A stretch of DNA of 64,000 bases from Litoreibacter ponti (lineage in GTDB: Bacteria; Pseudomonadota; Alphaproteobacteria; Rhodobacterales; Rhodobacteraceae). Each line of letters starts with the position of its first letter. The stretch's first letter is position 1. Both the position numbers and the translations under genes were made by a program. The DNA lies in assembly GCF_003054285.1 (NCBI RefSeq), contig NZ_QBKS01000001.1:248001-312000 (forward strand). The letters run 5' to 3'. The notes under the pieces were generated by a model. The model made no database searches, had not been told where the DNA came from, and was given only the letters and a program-made list of their open reading frames with translations. This document shows, in pieces, positions 26,481 through 35,205 of this stretch.

Positions 26481-27701
26481 TTAGAAAAACGCCTGCAGTC
26501 CCGTGACGGCCCGCCCGAGGATCAGCGCATGCACGTCATGGGTGCCCTCATAGGTGTTCACCGTCTCGAGGTTCATCATGTGGCGCATGATTTGGTAGTC
26601 TTCCTGGATGCCGTTGCCGCCATGCATATCCCGTGACACGCGCGCCATATCCAGCGCCTTGCCGCAATTGTTGCGCTTCACGATGGAGATCATCTCAGGC
26701 GCGGCGCGGCCCTCTTCCATAAGACGGCCTACCCGCAGGGAGGCCTGCAGGCCCAGCGAAATCTCTGTCAGCATATCCGCCAGTTTCTTCTGATAGAGCT
26801 GCGTCTGCGCCAAGGGCTTGCCGAATTGCTTGCGGTCCAGCCCGTATTGACGCGCGGCCTCCATGCAGAACTCGGCGGCTCCCATCACGCCCCAGGAAAT
26901 CCCGTAGCGCGCGCGGTTGAGGCAGCCGAACGGGCCTTTCAGCCCTTCGACGCCCGGCAGCAGGGCATCTTCGCCCACCGCCACGTCCTTCATCACGATC
27001 TCGCCGGTGGTCGAAGCACGTAGGGAGAGCTTCCCGCCGATCTTCGGCGCGCTCAGCCCGTCCATGCCTTTCTCCAGCACGAAGCCGCGGATCTTGCCGC
27101 CATGGGCCTCGGATTTGGCCCAGACCACGAAAACATCCGCAAAAGGCGCGTTGGAAATCCACATCTTCGCGCCGTTCAGCACGTAGCCCGCGTCGGTCTT
27201 CTTCGCGACGGTCTTCATGCCCGCGGGGTCAGAGCCTGCGTCAGGCTCCGTCAGCCCGAAACAGCCAATCAGATCGCCCGCGGCCAGACCGGGCAGGTAT
27301 TTCGTGCGCTGCTCTTCAGAGCCGTAGGCGTAGATCGGGTACATCACCAGCGAGGATTGCACCGACATCATCGAGCGGTAGCCCGAATCCACCCGCTCGA
27401 TCTCCCGCGCGACCAGCCCATAAGTCACATAGCCCGCGCCCAGCCCGCCATATTGCTCTGGTATGGTCAGGCCCAAGAGCCCGGCCTCGCCCATCTGCTT
27501 GAACAGGCCCGGCTCGGCCACCTCGTCGCGGTAGGCGGCGATGACCTTGGGGGCCAGCACGCTTTCGGCGAAGCTGCGCGCGCCGTCGCGCAACATGCGC
27601 TCGTCCTCGCTCAGCTGATCTTCCAGCCGCAGCGGGTCTTCCCAGTCGAACCGGGCCATGTCGGGGGCGTCCTTGGTGGGGATCGGCGTGGTCACGTTCA
27701 T
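26481..27701 (-). CDS. gcdH: Glutaryl-CoA dehydrogenase-type acyl-CoA dehydrogenase
   Basis: A 406-residue flavoprotein from ATG 27701 (MNVTTPIPTKDAP) with AGGAG upstream. Acyl-CoA dehydrogenase landmarks are GLTIPEQYGGLGAGYVTYG, CFGLTEPDAGSDP, NGAKMWISNAPFADVFVVWAK, RKQFGKPLAQTQLYQKKLADM and DMHGGNGIQEDYQIMRHMMNLE. The catalytic glutamate is in NTYEGTHDVHALILGR, the pattern that separates glutaryl-CoA dehydrogenase from other family members. It oxidises and decarboxylates glutaryl-CoA to crotonyl-CoA in lysine and tryptophan breakdown. No other pathway genes are adjacent. Confidence 0.9.
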   Translation of the reverse strand: MNVTTPIPTKDAPDMARFDWEDPLRLEDQLSEDERMLRDGARSFAESVLAPKVIAAYRDEVAEPGLFKQMGEAGLLGLTIPEQYGGLGAGYVTYGLVAREIERVDSGYRSMMSVQSSLVMYPIYAYGSEEQRTKYLPGLAAGDLIGCFGLTEPDAGSDPAGMKTVAKKTDAGYVLNGAKMWISNAPFADVFVVWAKSEAHGGKIRGFVLEKGMDGLSAPKIGGKLSLRASTTGEIVMKDVAVGEDALLPGVEGLKGPFGCLNRARYGISWGVMGAAEFCMEAARQYGLDRKQFGKPLAQTQLYQKKLADMLTEISLGLQASLRVGRLMEEGRAAPEMISIVKRNNCGKALDMARVSRDMHGGNGIQEDYQIMRHMMNLETVNTYEGTHDVHALILGRAVTGLQAFF

Positions 27702-27813
27702 CGGGCTGGCTCCTATCTGCGGGTCAATGCCAAGACTATAGTCGCAAAAGGGGGGCGGCAATGCTTGACGCCCGCGCGCGCAGGTGCAGCTATGTCGCAC
27801 CGGAGGAGACCAC

Positions 27814-28719
27814 ATGACCGAGCTGCCCAAATCCATCGACGACACCATCGCCCTGCTTGAAGATCAGGACTATGTCTGCGGGCGCGCGCTTGCCACCGTC
27901 GTCTACCTGTCGCTGACGCTGGGCAGGCCGGTCTTTCTGGAAGGCGAGGCGGGCACCGGCAAAACGGAAATTGCCAAGGCACTGGCCGCGGGCCTTGGCC
28001 GCCGCCTGATCCGACTGCAATGCTATGAGGGGCTCGACGCGGCCTCCGCGGTCTACGAGTGGAACTTCCCCGCCCAGATGGTCGCGATCCGTACAGCGGA
28101 GGCCGCCGGCGGCGCCGACCGCAAGGCGCTGCAGGACGAGCTGTTCTCCGACGAGTTCCTGACCGCCCGCCCGCTCTTAGAGGCGATGCAGCCGCAGGAC
28201 GGCGGTCCGCCCGTGCTGCTGATCGACGAGCTCGATCGCACCGATGCGCCGTTCGAGGCGTTCCTGCTCGAAGCCCTGTCCGACTTTCAGGTCACGATCC
28301 CCGAACTTGGCACGATCAAGGCCGCCGAGCCGCCCATCGTGATCCTGACCTCGAACCGCACGCGGGAAGTGCATGATGCGCTGAAGCGGCGCTGCCTCTA
28401 TCACTGGGTCGACTACCCCGATATCGACCGCGAGCTGGCCATCCTCGCCGCCCGCGCGCCGGAGGCGAAAGAGGCCCTGTCGCGCGAGATCGTGGGGTTC
28501 GTACAAAAGCTGCGCACCGAGGATCTGTTCAAGAAGCCCGGCGTGGCGGAGACCATCGATTGGGCCAAATGCCTGCTCGCGCTCGACGTCATGACCATGA
28601 GCCCCGAGGTGATCGCCGACACGATGGGCGCGATCCTGAAATACCAGGACGACATCCAGAAAATACAAGGCTCCGAGGCCAAACGCATCCTCGACGAGGT
28701 CCGCGCGGAGCTGGCCTGA
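27814..28719 (+). CDS. MoxR/CoxD-type AAA+ ATPase
   Basis: A 301-residue AAA+ protein from ATG 27814 with GGAGGAG upstream. Walker A is GEAGTGKT at 44-51, Walker B VLLIDELDR at 134-142, sensor 1 VILTSNRTRE and an arginine-finger region LKRRCLYHWVDYPD. It is paired with a VWA protein two genes later, the CoxD–CoxE arrangement. In carboxydotrophs CoxD and CoxE help assemble the Cu-S-Mo site of CO dehydrogenase; related pairs mature other molybdenum hydroxylases. First gene of a six-gene operon. Confidence 0.88.
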   Translation: MTELPKSIDDTIALLEDQDYVCGRALATVVYLSLTLGRPVFLEGEAGTGKTEIAKALAAGLGRRLIRLQCYEGLDAASAVYEWNFPAQMVAIRTAEAAGGADRKALQDELFSDEFLTARPLLEAMQPQDGGPPVLLIDELDRTDAPFEAFLLEALSDFQVTIPELGTIKAAEPPIVILTSNRTREVHDALKRRCLYHWVDYPDIDRELAILAARAPEAKEALSREIVGFVQKLRTEDLFKKPGVAETIDWAKCLLALDVMTMSPEVIADTMGAILKYQDDIQKIQGSEAKRILDEVRAELA

Positions 28720-28785
28720 CGTGGCAAACTGGCGCGAAATCCCCGTTTGCGCTACGTTGATTGGGTATTTCAGGGGGAGGGGCAG

Positions 28786-29445
28786 ATGAATTTCGAAGCC
28801 CTGGACGGCACGAAACTGATCATCTTGATGGTGGCGGGCGCGGTGTTTGCTGCGGTCGGGCTCTATCTGATGGTGCGCCCCAAGGCGGGCGACGCCGCCA
28901 AGATCGAGCTGTTCGGGATGAAGTTCGAAAGCTCTTCGGCGGGATTGCTGGTCTTTATCGTGGGCGCGGCGTTTCTTGCGACTCCCCTGTTTGCGCCGGA
29001 AAAATCCGGCGGAGGCGACGACAATAGCGCTCAGGCGGGCGTCGCGGACCCGTCCAAGCCCCCGGCGCTGCGACTGCCAAGCTACCCAGAGGTCGAAGAG
29101 CAGGAACCAAACGACCGCGCCCAAGCCGCCAATATCGTGGCGTTCGGGCAGACGGTCGCGGGCAGCTCGCGCGCCAAGGAAGCCGATTGGTTCATTCTGG
29201 AACTGCCGCCAGACCCGCCTGAGAAGGTCACGATCCGGGTGCGCCATGTGGATGGCGGCAGCGTGAGCTACGAGATATTTGACCAGGACGAGGTGCGGAA
29301 AACCTCATCGAGCCTGTCGACTGGCGCGAAGCCGCACGAATTCTATGTCGATGGCGCCACGCAATATTTCGTGCGCCTGAAGAGCTACTGGGAAACCGAG
29401 CGCACCAGCTACGAGCTGCAAATGACCGCAGCACGGGGAGAGTAA
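28786..29445 (+). CDS. Membrane protein with PPC-like beta domain between the CoxD and CoxE homologues
   Basis: A 219-residue protein from ATG 28786 behind GGGGAGGGG. Two membrane spans (about 10-30 and 52-70) are joined by a short loop, RPKAGDAAKIELFGMKFESS. After a Ser/Pro linker, residues about 105-215 resemble a bacterial pre-peptidase C-terminal (PPC) beta sandwich: EVEEQEPNDRAQAAN, FGQTVAGSSRAKEADWFILEL, then VSYEIFDQD and YFVRLKSYW. The domain is likely periplasmic. It ends directly against the GTG of the VWA gene. No role in CoxDE maturation is known to me. Confidence 0.7.
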   Translation: MNFEALDGTKLIILMVAGAVFAAVGLYLMVRPKAGDAAKIELFGMKFESSSAGLLVFIVGAAFLATPLFAPEKSGGGDDNSAQAGVADPSKPPALRLPSYPEVEEQEPNDRAQAANIVAFGQTVAGSSRAKEADWFILELPPDPPEKVTIRVRHVDGGSVSYEIFDQDEVRKTSSSLSTGAKPHEFYVDGATQYFVRLKSYWETERTSYELQMTAARGE

Positions 29446-30696
29446 GTGCCCGAATACCTGCCCCTCGATGTCCCCGAAGACGGCAAGCTCGCCGACAACA
29501 TCACGTGGTTCGCCCGCGCGTTGCGCGCCGCCGGGCTGCCGGTGGGGCCGGGGCGGGTGCTTGATGCGATCCGCGCGGTGGAGGCCGCGGGCTTCACCGA
29601 GCGGCAGGATTTCTACCATGTGCTGCAGGCCTGTTTCGTCTCGCGGCCCGAACATCGCGCAACCTTCCAGCAGATCTTCCGCCTGTTCTGGCGCGACCCG
29701 CGCTATCTCGAACATATGATCGCGGCCCTGACGCCCGCCATTCGCGGCGTGCAGGAAGATCGCAAAGCCCGCGCCGCCGAAAAGCGCGCAGCAGAGGCTC
29801 TGCTCGACGGGGTGAACCGCGAGATCGAGACGCAAGAGAACGAAGACGGCGGGACCGAGATCGAGATCGACGCGTCCCGCACCATGTCCGCCGAGGAACG
29901 CCTGCGCTCGCTTGATTTCGAGCAGATGAGCAATGACGAGATGGCCCGCGCCAAGCGGATGCTGGCCAAGCTGTCCCTGCCGGTGAAACCGCTTTTGTCC
30001 CGGCGCACGGCGGCCAGCCCCCGCGGCGCGCAGGTGGATTGGCGCCAGACCCTGCGTCGTTCGATGCGGCAGGGGGGCGATATCCAGCAGGTGGCGCTGA
30101 AGACCCAGACGCAGCGTTGGCCCAATCTCGTGGCGCTCTGCGATATCTCCGGCTCCATGTCGCAATATTCCCGCGCTGTGCTGCATTTCCTGCACGCCGT
30201 CAGCAACGAGAAGGGCGCGGGATGGGCCAAGGTGCATGCGTTCACCTTCGGCACGCGGCTCACCAACATCACGCGTCATTTGCGCACCCGTGACGTCGAC
30301 GCCGCACTGGCTGCCGCCGGGGCGCAGGCGCAGGATTGGGAGGGTGGCACGCGCATCGGGCGCTGCCTGCATGAGTTCAACCGCGACTGGTCGCGCCGGG
30401 TCATGGGCGGCGGCGCGGTTGTGCTGCTCATCACCGACGGGCTGGACCGCGACGACCCGGACGCGCTGGAGCATGAGATGCGCCGCCTGCAGCTGACCGC
30501 GCGCAAGGTGATCTGGCTGAACCCTTTGTTGCGGTGGGACGAATTCGCTCCCAAGGCCCGCGGAATTCAGGCCATGCTTCCCCATGTGGACAGCTTCCGC
30601 GCGGGCCACAATATCGCGGCGCTGGAGGGACTGGCAGAAGCGATCTCCCGCCCCGATGACGCGGGCGAAAAGGCGCGTCTGATGGCGCAGCTGTGA
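29446..30696 (+). CDS. CoxE-type VWA-domain protein
   Basis: A 416-residue protein starting with GTG at 29446, immediately after the preceding TAA. The N-terminal part is helical and charged. The C-terminal VWA domain carries MIDAS residues DISGSMS at 233-239, a conserved Thr in GGTRIGRCLHEFN and LLITDGLDRDD. CoxE homologues act as adaptors for the cognate MoxR ATPase during metalloenzyme maturation. Context with CoxD, XdhC and a molybdopterin-binding protein supports a molybdenum-hydroxylase target. Confidence 0.88.
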   Translation: MPEYLPLDVPEDGKLADNITWFARALRAAGLPVGPGRVLDAIRAVEAAGFTERQDFYHVLQACFVSRPEHRATFQQIFRLFWRDPRYLEHMIAALTPAIRGVQEDRKARAAEKRAAEALLDGVNREIETQENEDGGTEIEIDASRTMSAEERLRSLDFEQMSNDEMARAKRMLAKLSLPVKPLLSRRTAASPRGAQVDWRQTLRRSMRQGGDIQQVALKTQTQRWPNLVALCDISGSMSQYSRAVLHFLHAVSNEKGAGWAKVHAFTFGTRLTNITRHLRTRDVDAALAAAGAQAQDWEGGTRIGRCLHEFNRDWSRRVMGGGAVVLLITDGLDRDDPDALEHEMRRLQLTARKVIWLNPLLRWDEFAPKARGIQAMLPHVDSFRAGHNIAALEGLAEAISRPDDAGEKARLMAQL

Positions 30697-30773
30697 GCAA
30701 AGCGCAAGGAGCGGGTCGCGGGTGGCCATGACGGTGCGCCACAGTGGGGCTCTTAGAAAAAGGAGACCCCGAT

Positions 30774-31238
30774 ATGCGATTCACACCCTACAATCTCGAC
30801 TTCATCCAGCACATTCGCGCAGGCGGAACCGACGCCAATGGCCAACTGCCGGAACGCGCGATCTCGGACGGGCAGGGAAAGCCCTGCCGCTGCTGCCTCG
30901 ACACCGTGCCAGCGGGCGAAGAGATGCTGATCCTCGCCGCGCGGCCCTTCCCTGCGCCGCAACCCTATGCCGAGACCGGCCCGATTTTCTTCTGTGCCAA
31001 GGACTGCACGCCTTTCGCGGGCGACGGCGTGCCACCGATCCTGACCGCCTCACCGGACTATCTGGTCAAGGGCTACACCGCCGATCACCGCATCCGCTAC
31101 GGCACGGGGCAAATTACCCCGGCGGACGAGGTCGAAACCTATGCGCGCACGCTGTTCGAGACGACCGAGATCGCCTATGTTGATGTGCGCTCCGCGCGCA
31201 ATAACTGCTTTTTGACAAGGATCCCCCGTGACGGCTGA
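30774..31238 (+). CDS. DUF1203-family protein
   Basis: A 154-residue protein from ATG 30774 with AAGGAG upstream. It has the DUF1203 layout: RFTPYNLDFIQHIRAGGTDA, CRCCLDTVPAGEEMLILAARPF, then GPIFFCAKDCTPF. Cys residues in CRCC and FCAKDC could bind metal, though this is not shown. It overlaps the XdhC start by 11 bases, so it belongs to the operon. Function unknown. Confidence 0.75.
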   Translation: MRFTPYNLDFIQHIRAGGTDANGQLPERAISDGQGKPCRCCLDTVPAGEEMLILAARPFPAPQPYAETGPIFFCAKDCTPFAGDGVPPILTASPDYLVKGYTADHRIRYGTGQITPADEVETYARTLFETTEIAYVDVRSARNNCFLTRIPRDG

Positions 31239-32193
31239 CCTCAACGACATCCCCGCCATCGCTTTGGGCTGGCACCGCGACGGCACAGGTGCTGCGCTCG
31301 CCACCGTGGTCGAGACCTGGGGCTCCGCCCCGCGCCCGGTCGGCTCGCAACTCGCGATCTCGGGGCAGGGCGACATCATGGGCTCGGTCTCGGGCGGCTG
31401 CGTCGAAGGCGCGGTCGTGGTCGAGGCGATGGATGCCTTGGACGATGGCCAGCCGCGCCTGCTGGAATACGGCGTCAGCGATGACGAGGCCTTTGCCGTG
31501 GGCCTCGCCTGTGGCGGCACGATCCGGGTGCTGGTCGAGCCGGTGGGGCGTGCGTTGCCTGAAGACATGCTCGCCGATCTGGTCGCCGCCCGCGCGGCCT
31601 CGACCCCGATCGCCTATACGGTGAACACCACCAACTGGACCCGCGCGCTGGCAGGCCCCGACGCCCATCCCCACCGCTTCCGCAGCGACAAATCCGGCTT
31701 CGACGACGCGCTCTTCGTGGGCATCCACAACCCGGCCCTGCGCATGGCCATCGTGGGCGGCGTGCATATCGCGCAGCCGCTGATCACCATGGCCCGCCAA
31801 GCGGGCTTCGCGCCCGTGCTGATCGACCCACGGGAGGCCTTTGCCAGCCCCGCGCGCTTCCCGGGAGAGACCCTGATCCATGACTGGCCCGACGAGGCGC
31901 TGCAGGCCTTCGGCCTAGACGCGCGTTCGGCGGTGGTGACCCTGACCCATGACCCCAAGATCGACGATCCGGCGATCCGCACGGCGCTGGCCTCCGATTG
32001 CTTCTACCTCGGCTGTCTCGGCTCGACCCGGACTCACGGCAAGCGCGTCGCGCGGCTGCAGGAGGCGGGGTTCACCGAAGACCAGATTGCCCGCATCCAC
32101 GGCCCCGTCGGTCTTGATATCGGGGCCAAATCCCCCGCGGAAATCGCCGTGTCGATCATGGCCGACATCATCCAGACCCTGAGGCACGGCTGA
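31228..32193 (+). CDS. XdhC/CoxF-family molybdenum-enzyme maturation protein
   Basis: A 321-residue protein from GTG 31228. The N-terminal XdhC/CoxI part has ATVVETWGSAPRPVGSQLAI, GSVSGGCVEGAVVVEA and FAVGLACGGTIRVLVEP. The C-terminal Rossmann-like part has MAIVGGVHIAQPLITMARQAG, VVTLTHDPKIDDPAI and YLGCLGSTRTHGKRVARLQE. XdhC binds molybdenum cofactor and supports its sulfuration and insertion into xanthine-dehydrogenase-family enzymes. It overlaps the next start by one base (TGATG). Confidence 0.92.
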   Translation: MTADLNDIPAIALGWHRDGTGAALATVVETWGSAPRPVGSQLAISGQGDIMGSVSGGCVEGAVVVEAMDALDDGQPRLLEYGVSDDEAFAVGLACGGTIRVLVEPVGRALPEDMLADLVAARAASTPIAYTVNTTNWTRALAGPDAHPHRFRSDKSGFDDALFVGIHNPALRMAIVGGVHIAQPLITMARQAGFAPVLIDPREAFASPARFPGETLIHDWPDEALQAFGLDARSAVVTLTHDPKIDDPAIRTALASDCFYLGCLGSTRTHGKRVARLQEAGFTEDQIARIHGPVGLDIGAKSPAEIAVSIMADIIQTLRHG

Positions 32194-33182
32194 TGCGCTT
32201 CGGCCCGGTGCTGCTGGCGGACGCCGAAGGCGCGATCCTGGCCCATTCGGTGCAGGCGGGCACGAAACGCTTACGCAAAGGGCTCACGTTGGAGGCGTCG
32301 CATATCGCGGCTTTGCGCGCGGCGGACGTGTCCGAAGTGACTGTCGCGCGGTTGGAGCCCGGTGATGTGCATGAAGACGCCGCCGCGACGCGCCTCGCGG
32401 ACGCGCTGGTCGCGGGGCAGGGTCTGCGCCTTGGCCCCGCCAGCACGGGCCGTTGTAACATCTTCGCCGAAGGCCCGGGGCTCGCCCGTCTTGACGCGGA
32501 CGCGATCAATAGGGTGAACGCGGTCGACCCGATGATCACTGTCGCGACCGTCCCGCAATACCAGCGCATGGAAGACGGCGGCATGGTCGCGACTGTAAAG
32601 ATTATCTCCTACGCCGTGCCCGAAACGGCGCTCGATGCCGCGTGCAGTGCCGCCCGGGATGCGGTCCGATGTCTTGCCCCAAAACGCACCAAGGCACTGT
32701 TGATCGAGACGATGATCGACGCGCCAATGAGCGACAAGGGCGCCCGCGCCATCGCCGCGCGGGTCAAGGCATTGGGCGGCACGCTCGCCGTCGCCCCCCA
32801 TGTGCGCCATGACACCGATGCGCTGGCGGACGCCCTGCGCGCGGCGCAGGCGGATGTGATCTTGATCCTGACGGCTTCGGCCACGTCCGATCCTCATGAC
32901 ACGGCGCCCGAGGCCGTCCGTCGCGCGGGCGGCACGGTCGCACATTTCGGCATGCCGGTGGACCCGGGCAACCTGTTGTTCATCGGCACGCTCGCCGGGG
33001 TCCCGGTGATCGGCCTGCCGGGCTGCGCGCGGGTCCCGGCGCTCAATGGCGCTGATTGGGTGTTGGAGAGGGTGATGTGCGGGGTCGATGTCACCGCTCG
33101 GGACATCATGGGTATGGGGGTCGGCGGGCTGTTGAAGGAAATCCCGACGCGCCCGCAGCCAAGAAAGCCCGCGTCGCCCTAA
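32193..33182 (+). CDS. Molybdopterin-binding protein, stand-alone
   Basis: A 329-residue protein with an N-terminal domain (MRFGPVLLADAEGAILAHSV) and a MoCF/MoeA-like domain: ADVILILTASATSDPHDTAPEAVRRAGGTVAHFGMPVDPGN. The C-terminus is IMGMGVGGLLKEIPTRPQP. In many relatives I recall this block being fused to a C-terminal NTP-transferase (MobA/MocA-like) domain; here the protein stops and a terminator follows. It probably handles or hands over molybdopterin or its cytosine dinucleotide form. Last gene of the operon. Confidence 0.8.
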   Translation: MRFGPVLLADAEGAILAHSVQAGTKRLRKGLTLEASHIAALRAADVSEVTVARLEPGDVHEDAAATRLADALVAGQGLRLGPASTGRCNIFAEGPGLARLDADAINRVNAVDPMITVATVPQYQRMEDGGMVATVKIISYAVPETALDAACSAARDAVRCLAPKRTKALLIETMIDAPMSDKGARAIAARVKALGGTLAVAPHVRHDTDALADALRAAQADVILILTASATSDPHDTAPEAVRRAGGTVAHFGMPVDPGNLLFIGTLAGVPVIGLPGCARVPALNGADWVLERVMCGVDVTARDIMGMGVGGLLKEIPTRPQPRKPASP

Positions 33183-33218
33183 AGGGGGCTCAGGCCGCCC
33201 GCAGCGCCAGAATGAAGA

Positions 33219-33251
33219 AAAGCCCCGCGGCCGTCAGGCCAGCGGGGCTTT
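33219..33251. terminator. Bidirectional terminator between the Mo-maturation operon and infC
   Basis: AAAGCCCCGC / GCGGGGCTTT forms a 10-bp stem with an inner GGCC/GGCC extension. T residues end the plus-strand arm, and a TTTTCTT run follows on the minus strand. It lies between convergent genes and fits both. Confidence 0.8.
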
Positions 33252-33275
33252 GCATCAGGATCAACCGTCAGGCGA

Positions 33276-33821
33276 TCAGGTCTTCAGCGGGCCGATCAGC
33301 ATGACCATCTGGCGGCCTTCCATCTTCGGGAAGTTCTCGACCTTGCCGTGGCCTTCGGTGTCCGCGGCAACCCGTTCCAGCAACTCGCGGCCTAGATTCA
33401 GGTGCGCCATCTCGCGGCCCCGGAAGCGCAGGGTGACCTTCACCTTGTCGCCATTCTCCAGAAACTTGAAGACGTTGCGCATCTTGACGTCGTAGTCATT
33501 GGTGTCGGTGTTGGGGCGAAACTTGACCTCTTTGATCTCGATGGTCTTTTGTTTCTTGCGCGCCTCAGCCTCTTTCTTCTGCTGCTCGTATTTGAACTTG
33601 CCGAAGTCCATGATCTTGCAGACGGGCGGGTTGGCGTTGGGGGAGATTTCCACCAGGTCCAGCCCGGCTTCATCTGCCATCTCCATGGCGCGGGCGGGTG
33701 AGACGACGCCGACATTCTCTCCTTCGGCGCCAATGAGGCGGATTTCGTCGGCGCGGATGCGATCGTTGACGCGGGGGCCGGTTTCACGCACCGGGGGTGC
33801 GTTATGTGGTCTACGGGCTAT
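33276..33821 (-). CDS. infC: Translation initiation factor IF-3, probable ATA start
   Basis: A 181-residue IF-3: N-domain VRETGPRVNDRIRADEIRLI, linker FKYEQQKKEAEARKKQKTIEIKEV (split here only for reading), and C-domain FRPNTDTNDYDVKMRNV and KVKVTLRFRGREM. A GTG at 33791 would give a shortened protein. Ten codons upstream the frame reads ATA-GCC-CGT-AGA-CCA-CAT-AAC-GCA, giving IARRPHNAPPV, the N-terminus expected for the family, with AAGGA about nine bases before. No ATG, GTG or TTG lies between. IF-3 discriminates against non-AUG starts, and infC is classically autoregulated through one (AUU in E. coli). Start 33819-33821 is therefore preferred. Confidence 0.93.
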   Translation of the reverse strand: MARRPHNAPPVRETGPRVNDRIRADEIRLIGAEGENVGVVSPARAMEMADEAGLDLVEISPNANPPVCKIMDFGKFKYEQQKKEAEARKKQKTIEIKEVKFRPNTDTNDYDVKMRNVFKFLENGDKVKVTLRFRGREMAHLNLGRELLERVAADTEGHGKVENFPKMEGRQMVMLIGPLKT

Positions 33822-34054
33822 GGCCTGAGGTCCTTCTTCAATTGCAGAAAACTATCTTGAGTTGCCAAGGTAGAGACCCAACGCCGCTGCTTCAAGTCGG
33901 TTTTCCGCCGATCCGGGGGATGCGAGCGGATTTTCCCCCCAATGACGCGTTGTACCCGTATCATGGACGCCGTAAGTGGGCCGCAAGGCGGAACCATGAG
34001 CCCCCCTCTCGGTGTTGGGCCATCAAAGCCGTCCGCAACAAAGGAAAAACACTT

Positions 34055-35047
34055 ATGCGATTCAACACGATTTCCCCCATTGCCATGGCCGCCGCTCTGG
34101 GCTTGGCGCTGAGCACGCCTGCTGCCGCGATGGGCTGGTTCTCCAGCGAAGAGGAGCCCGCCGCGGCCTCCAGCGAAGGCACCGTCACGGCGCCGGAGGC
34201 CATCGAAAACGTCACCGAGGAGGCGTCAGAGGCCGCCGCGGAAGCCGCCGCCGAGGCGGAAGAAGAGGCCGCCGCCGCGGCGCAGGCCGCCGAAGAGGAA
34301 GCCGCACGTCTGGCCGCTGAGGCGGAAGAGGAAGCCGCCGCCGCCGCACAAGCCGCCGAAGAGGAGGCCGCACGCCTCGCCGAAGAAGCTGAGGCTGCCG
34401 CCCAGGCCGCCGAGGAAGAAGCGGCCGCCGCCGCTCAGGCCGCCGAAGAAGAGGCCGCTCGCCTTGCCGCCGAAGCTGAAGCAGCCGTCGCCGCAGCGGA
34501 AGAGGAAGCCGCCGCCGCCGCCGAAGAAACAGAGACTGCGGTCGAGAGCGCCGTCGAAAGCACTTCTGAGACCGCATCCGAGGCAGCCGATGCCGTCACC
34601 GAAGGCGCTGCGACCGCCGTGGAGGCCGTCACCGACACGGCATCCGAGGCCGCCGAGGGAGCCAGCGACGTGGCCGCCGATGTGGTCGAAGGTGCAGAGA
34701 ATGCCGCTGAAGCCACTGGCGACGCGATATCCGACACGGCCGCCGCCGTGGGCGAGGCGACCGGCGATGCCGCCGCGGTCGTGACTGGCGACACTGGCGA
34801 GGCGATCGAGTCCGCTGCCGATGCTTTGACGGGCGATACGCAAACCGAGGCCGAGGCCACTGCCGCCGACAGCGAGGCGCTGACCGTAGCGGGGTTCGAT
34901 TTCGACACGGTGGTCACGCTGATCGACGAAAATGTCTCTAATCCGCTGGCGCAGACGACCTTGAAAACCGCGCTGGAGCAGGCGCGGGACAACCCGGATG
35001 TGCTGCAATCGGTGCTGGACAACATCAAGGGCGCGCTGTCCCAGTAA
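34055..35047 (+). CDS. Exported Ala/Glu-rich repeat protein
   Basis: A 330-residue protein from ATG 34055 (MRFNTISPIAMAAALGLALS), with signal cleavage likely after STPAAA and MGWFSSEEEPA as mature N-terminus. Residues about 67-155 contain imperfect 22-residue repeats of the type EEEAAAAAQAAEEEAARLAA, predicted long acidic coiled coil. A second low-complexity stretch is rich in Ala, Thr, Asp and Glu. The C-terminus (FDFDTVVTLIDENVSNPLAQ onward) is more ordinary and may be the functional end. Probably periplasmic; function unknown. A strong terminator follows. Confidence 0.75.
   Translation: MRFNTISPIAMAAALGLALSTPAAAMGWFSSEEEPAAASSEGTVTAPEAIENVTEEASEAAAEAAAEAEEEAAAAAQAAEEEAARLAAEAEEEAAAAAQAAEEEAARLAEEAEAAAQAAEEEAAAAAQAAEEEAARLAAEAEAAVAAAEEEAAAAAEETETAVESAVESTSETASEAADAVTEGAATAVEAVTDTASEAAEGASDVAADVVEGAENAAEATGDAISDTAAAVGEATGDAAAVVTGDTGEAIESAADALTGDTQTEAEATAADSEALTVAGFDFDTVVTLIDENVSNPLAQTTLKTALEQARDNPDVLQSVLDNIKGALSQ
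34253..34520 (+). repeat. 66-bp tandem coding repeat
   Basis: About three full and one partial imperfect units of 66 bp encode 22-residue Glu/Ala blocks ending AARLAA/E. Codon use differs between units, so the duplications are not recent. Codons are biased to GCC, GAA and GAG. Confidence 0.7.
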
Positions 35048-35068
35048 ACGACTGATCTAAAATGATAA

Positions 35069-35105
35069 GCGCCGCGCCCGGTATGTCCGGCGCGGCGCTT
35101 TTTTA
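35069..35105 (+). terminator. Strong rho-independent terminator
   Basis: AGCGCCGCGCC(C)GG pairs with CCGGCGCGGCGCT around a TATGT loop with one bulged base, followed by TTTTTT. It ends the Ala/Glu-repeat gene. Confidence 0.9.
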
Positions 35106-35205
35106 TGCCTCGTGGCTATGAGTACTTTTGCCAAAACGAAGCCAGATTTGCCTTAGCTTCGCGCGGGCGGGATAACCTTGATGGCCTGTTATTTGGTAAG
35201 TGTAC

